Of a stretch of 19,607 bases of DNA, positions 19,337-19,607 are shown piece after piece (positions within the stretch are counted from its first letter, which is position 1; each line of letters begins with the position of its first letter). Made by a program: the position numbers and the translations under genes. The notes under the pieces were generated by a model. The model had not been told where the DNA came from, searched no databases, and saw only the letters and a program-made list of their open reading frames with translations. Location: NCBI GenBank assembly GCA_002501855.1, contig DAOM01000214.1, positions 1-19,607 on the forward strand, read 5' to 3'. Source of the stretch: Candidatus Nitrosopolaris nunavutensis. GTDB taxonomy: Archaea > Thermoproteota > Nitrososphaeria > Nitrososphaerales > Nitrososphaeraceae.

Positions 19337-19607
19337 TTAATTTTGTAATTCTATATAGATACTTCCATCTATTTCTAATGCTGGATATAGAGCCAAATTA
19401 CCTGATTTTCTCCATTCTGTGTTTTGTTCCATCCATCTCTCGTCTTTCTTCCATGACTTCATATGTTCCAACTTTCCGGTGAAGAGATTGAATTCGTATC
19501 CGTGCATGTAACAAACAATGTTGTCTCCATTAAAGTCACCCTTGGAAAGAGACGCACCCCTATGAGGACACGAGTTTTTGCACGCAAATAATCTTCCTCT
19601 TCCAACT
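19337..19607 (-). CDS. Rieske [2Fe-2S] protein, C-terminal part (cut by the window edge)
   Basis: The last 89 residues are visible; the start lies beyond the window. The cluster motif is CPHRG (ligands at visible residues 13 and 15) and CYMHGYEF (32 and 35), that is C-x-H and C-x2-H 16 residues apart. Rieske clusters carry electrons in cytochrome bc/b6f-type complexes, ring-hydroxylating dioxygenases and small ferredoxins. The region between and after the boxes (FNLFTGKLEHMKSW, then ALYPALEIDGSIYIEL) resembles ferredoxin or oxygenase Rieske domains more than quinol-oxidising ones, which have extra disulfide cysteines. It converges with TFE-beta, 100 bp apart. The domain call is certain; the parent enzyme is undecided. 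Confidence 0.9.
   Translation of the reverse strand, partial: VGRGRLFACKNSCPHRGASLSKGDFNGDNIVCYMHGYEFNLFTGKLEHMKSWKKDERWMEQNTEWRKSGNLALYPALEIDGSIYIELQN

Noticed and set aside
1..19607. CRISPR arrays, transposases, integrase or phage genes
   Set aside because: No regularly spaced repeats, no terminal inverted repeats and no recognisable mobile-element proteins were found on either strand.

Overview
The window looks archaeal and most likely comes from an AT-leaning soil or sediment member of the Nitrososphaeria (Thaumarchaeota). That placement is an inference. It rests on an eL40 ribosomal protein gene, a TFE-beta/RPC39-type transcription factor with its iron-sulfur cysteine motif, an archaeal bifunctional FBP aldolase/phosphatase beside an archaeal-length triosephosphate isomerase, a UbiA prenyltransferase, many tiny zinc-finger and winged-helix genes, and single-domain response regulators. 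Many starts sit about 25-30 nt downstream of an A/T-rich TATA-like box with almost no leader, and TTG and GTG starts are common. No rRNA, tRNA, CRISPR array, insertion sequence or phage module was recognised.

Layout. 1-1451: a receiver-domain gene broken by a short imperfect duplication, a 63-aa microprotein behind a perfect palindrome, an eight-cysteine zinc finger and (minus) a winged-helix regulator whose TATA box is framed by an inverted repeat. 1606-3091: a HIT hydrolase (minus) divergent from a MenA-like prenyltransferase. 3150-4580: a possible decayed membrane-protein gene, a zinc ribbon (minus), a 45-aa YHS protein and a small unknown gene behind another palindrome. 4658-7107: an intact single-domain response regulator, a zinc-dependent dehydrogenase and an LsrF-type class I aldolase/thiolase ending at a hairpin/T-tract terminator. 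7529-13909: a branched-chain amino-acid block, ilvB-ilvN-leuA tightly packed, then leuB and ilvC each with an apparent promoter of its own. 14035-14202: eL40 (minus). 14406-16772: an unknown 119-aa gene, then FBP aldolase/phosphatase and triosephosphate isomerase 9 nt apart. 16822-19236: a winged-helix protein (minus) and a TPR protein with a possible winged-helix segment (minus), the latter divergent from TFE-beta. 19337-end: the C-terminal part of a Rieske protein (minus).

How they fit together. IlvBN and IlvC carry out the first two steps of valine/isoleucine synthesis, and LeuA and LeuB two steps of leucine synthesis; IlvD, LeuCD and the aminotransferase must lie elsewhere. TIM supplies the two triose phosphates that FBP aldolase/phosphatase joins and dephosphorylates to fructose 6-phosphate, the irreversible step of gluconeogenesis. 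The dehydrogenase and the LsrF homologue run in the same direction and may work in sequence on a phosphorylated sugar or ketone, but their substrate cannot be read from sequence. The rest is mainly small regulatory or metal-binding proteins, several with symmetric sequences at their promoters. I found no clearly new multi-gene system. The least explained items are the LsrF/dehydrogenase pair, the palindrome-controlled small genes and the TPR protein.
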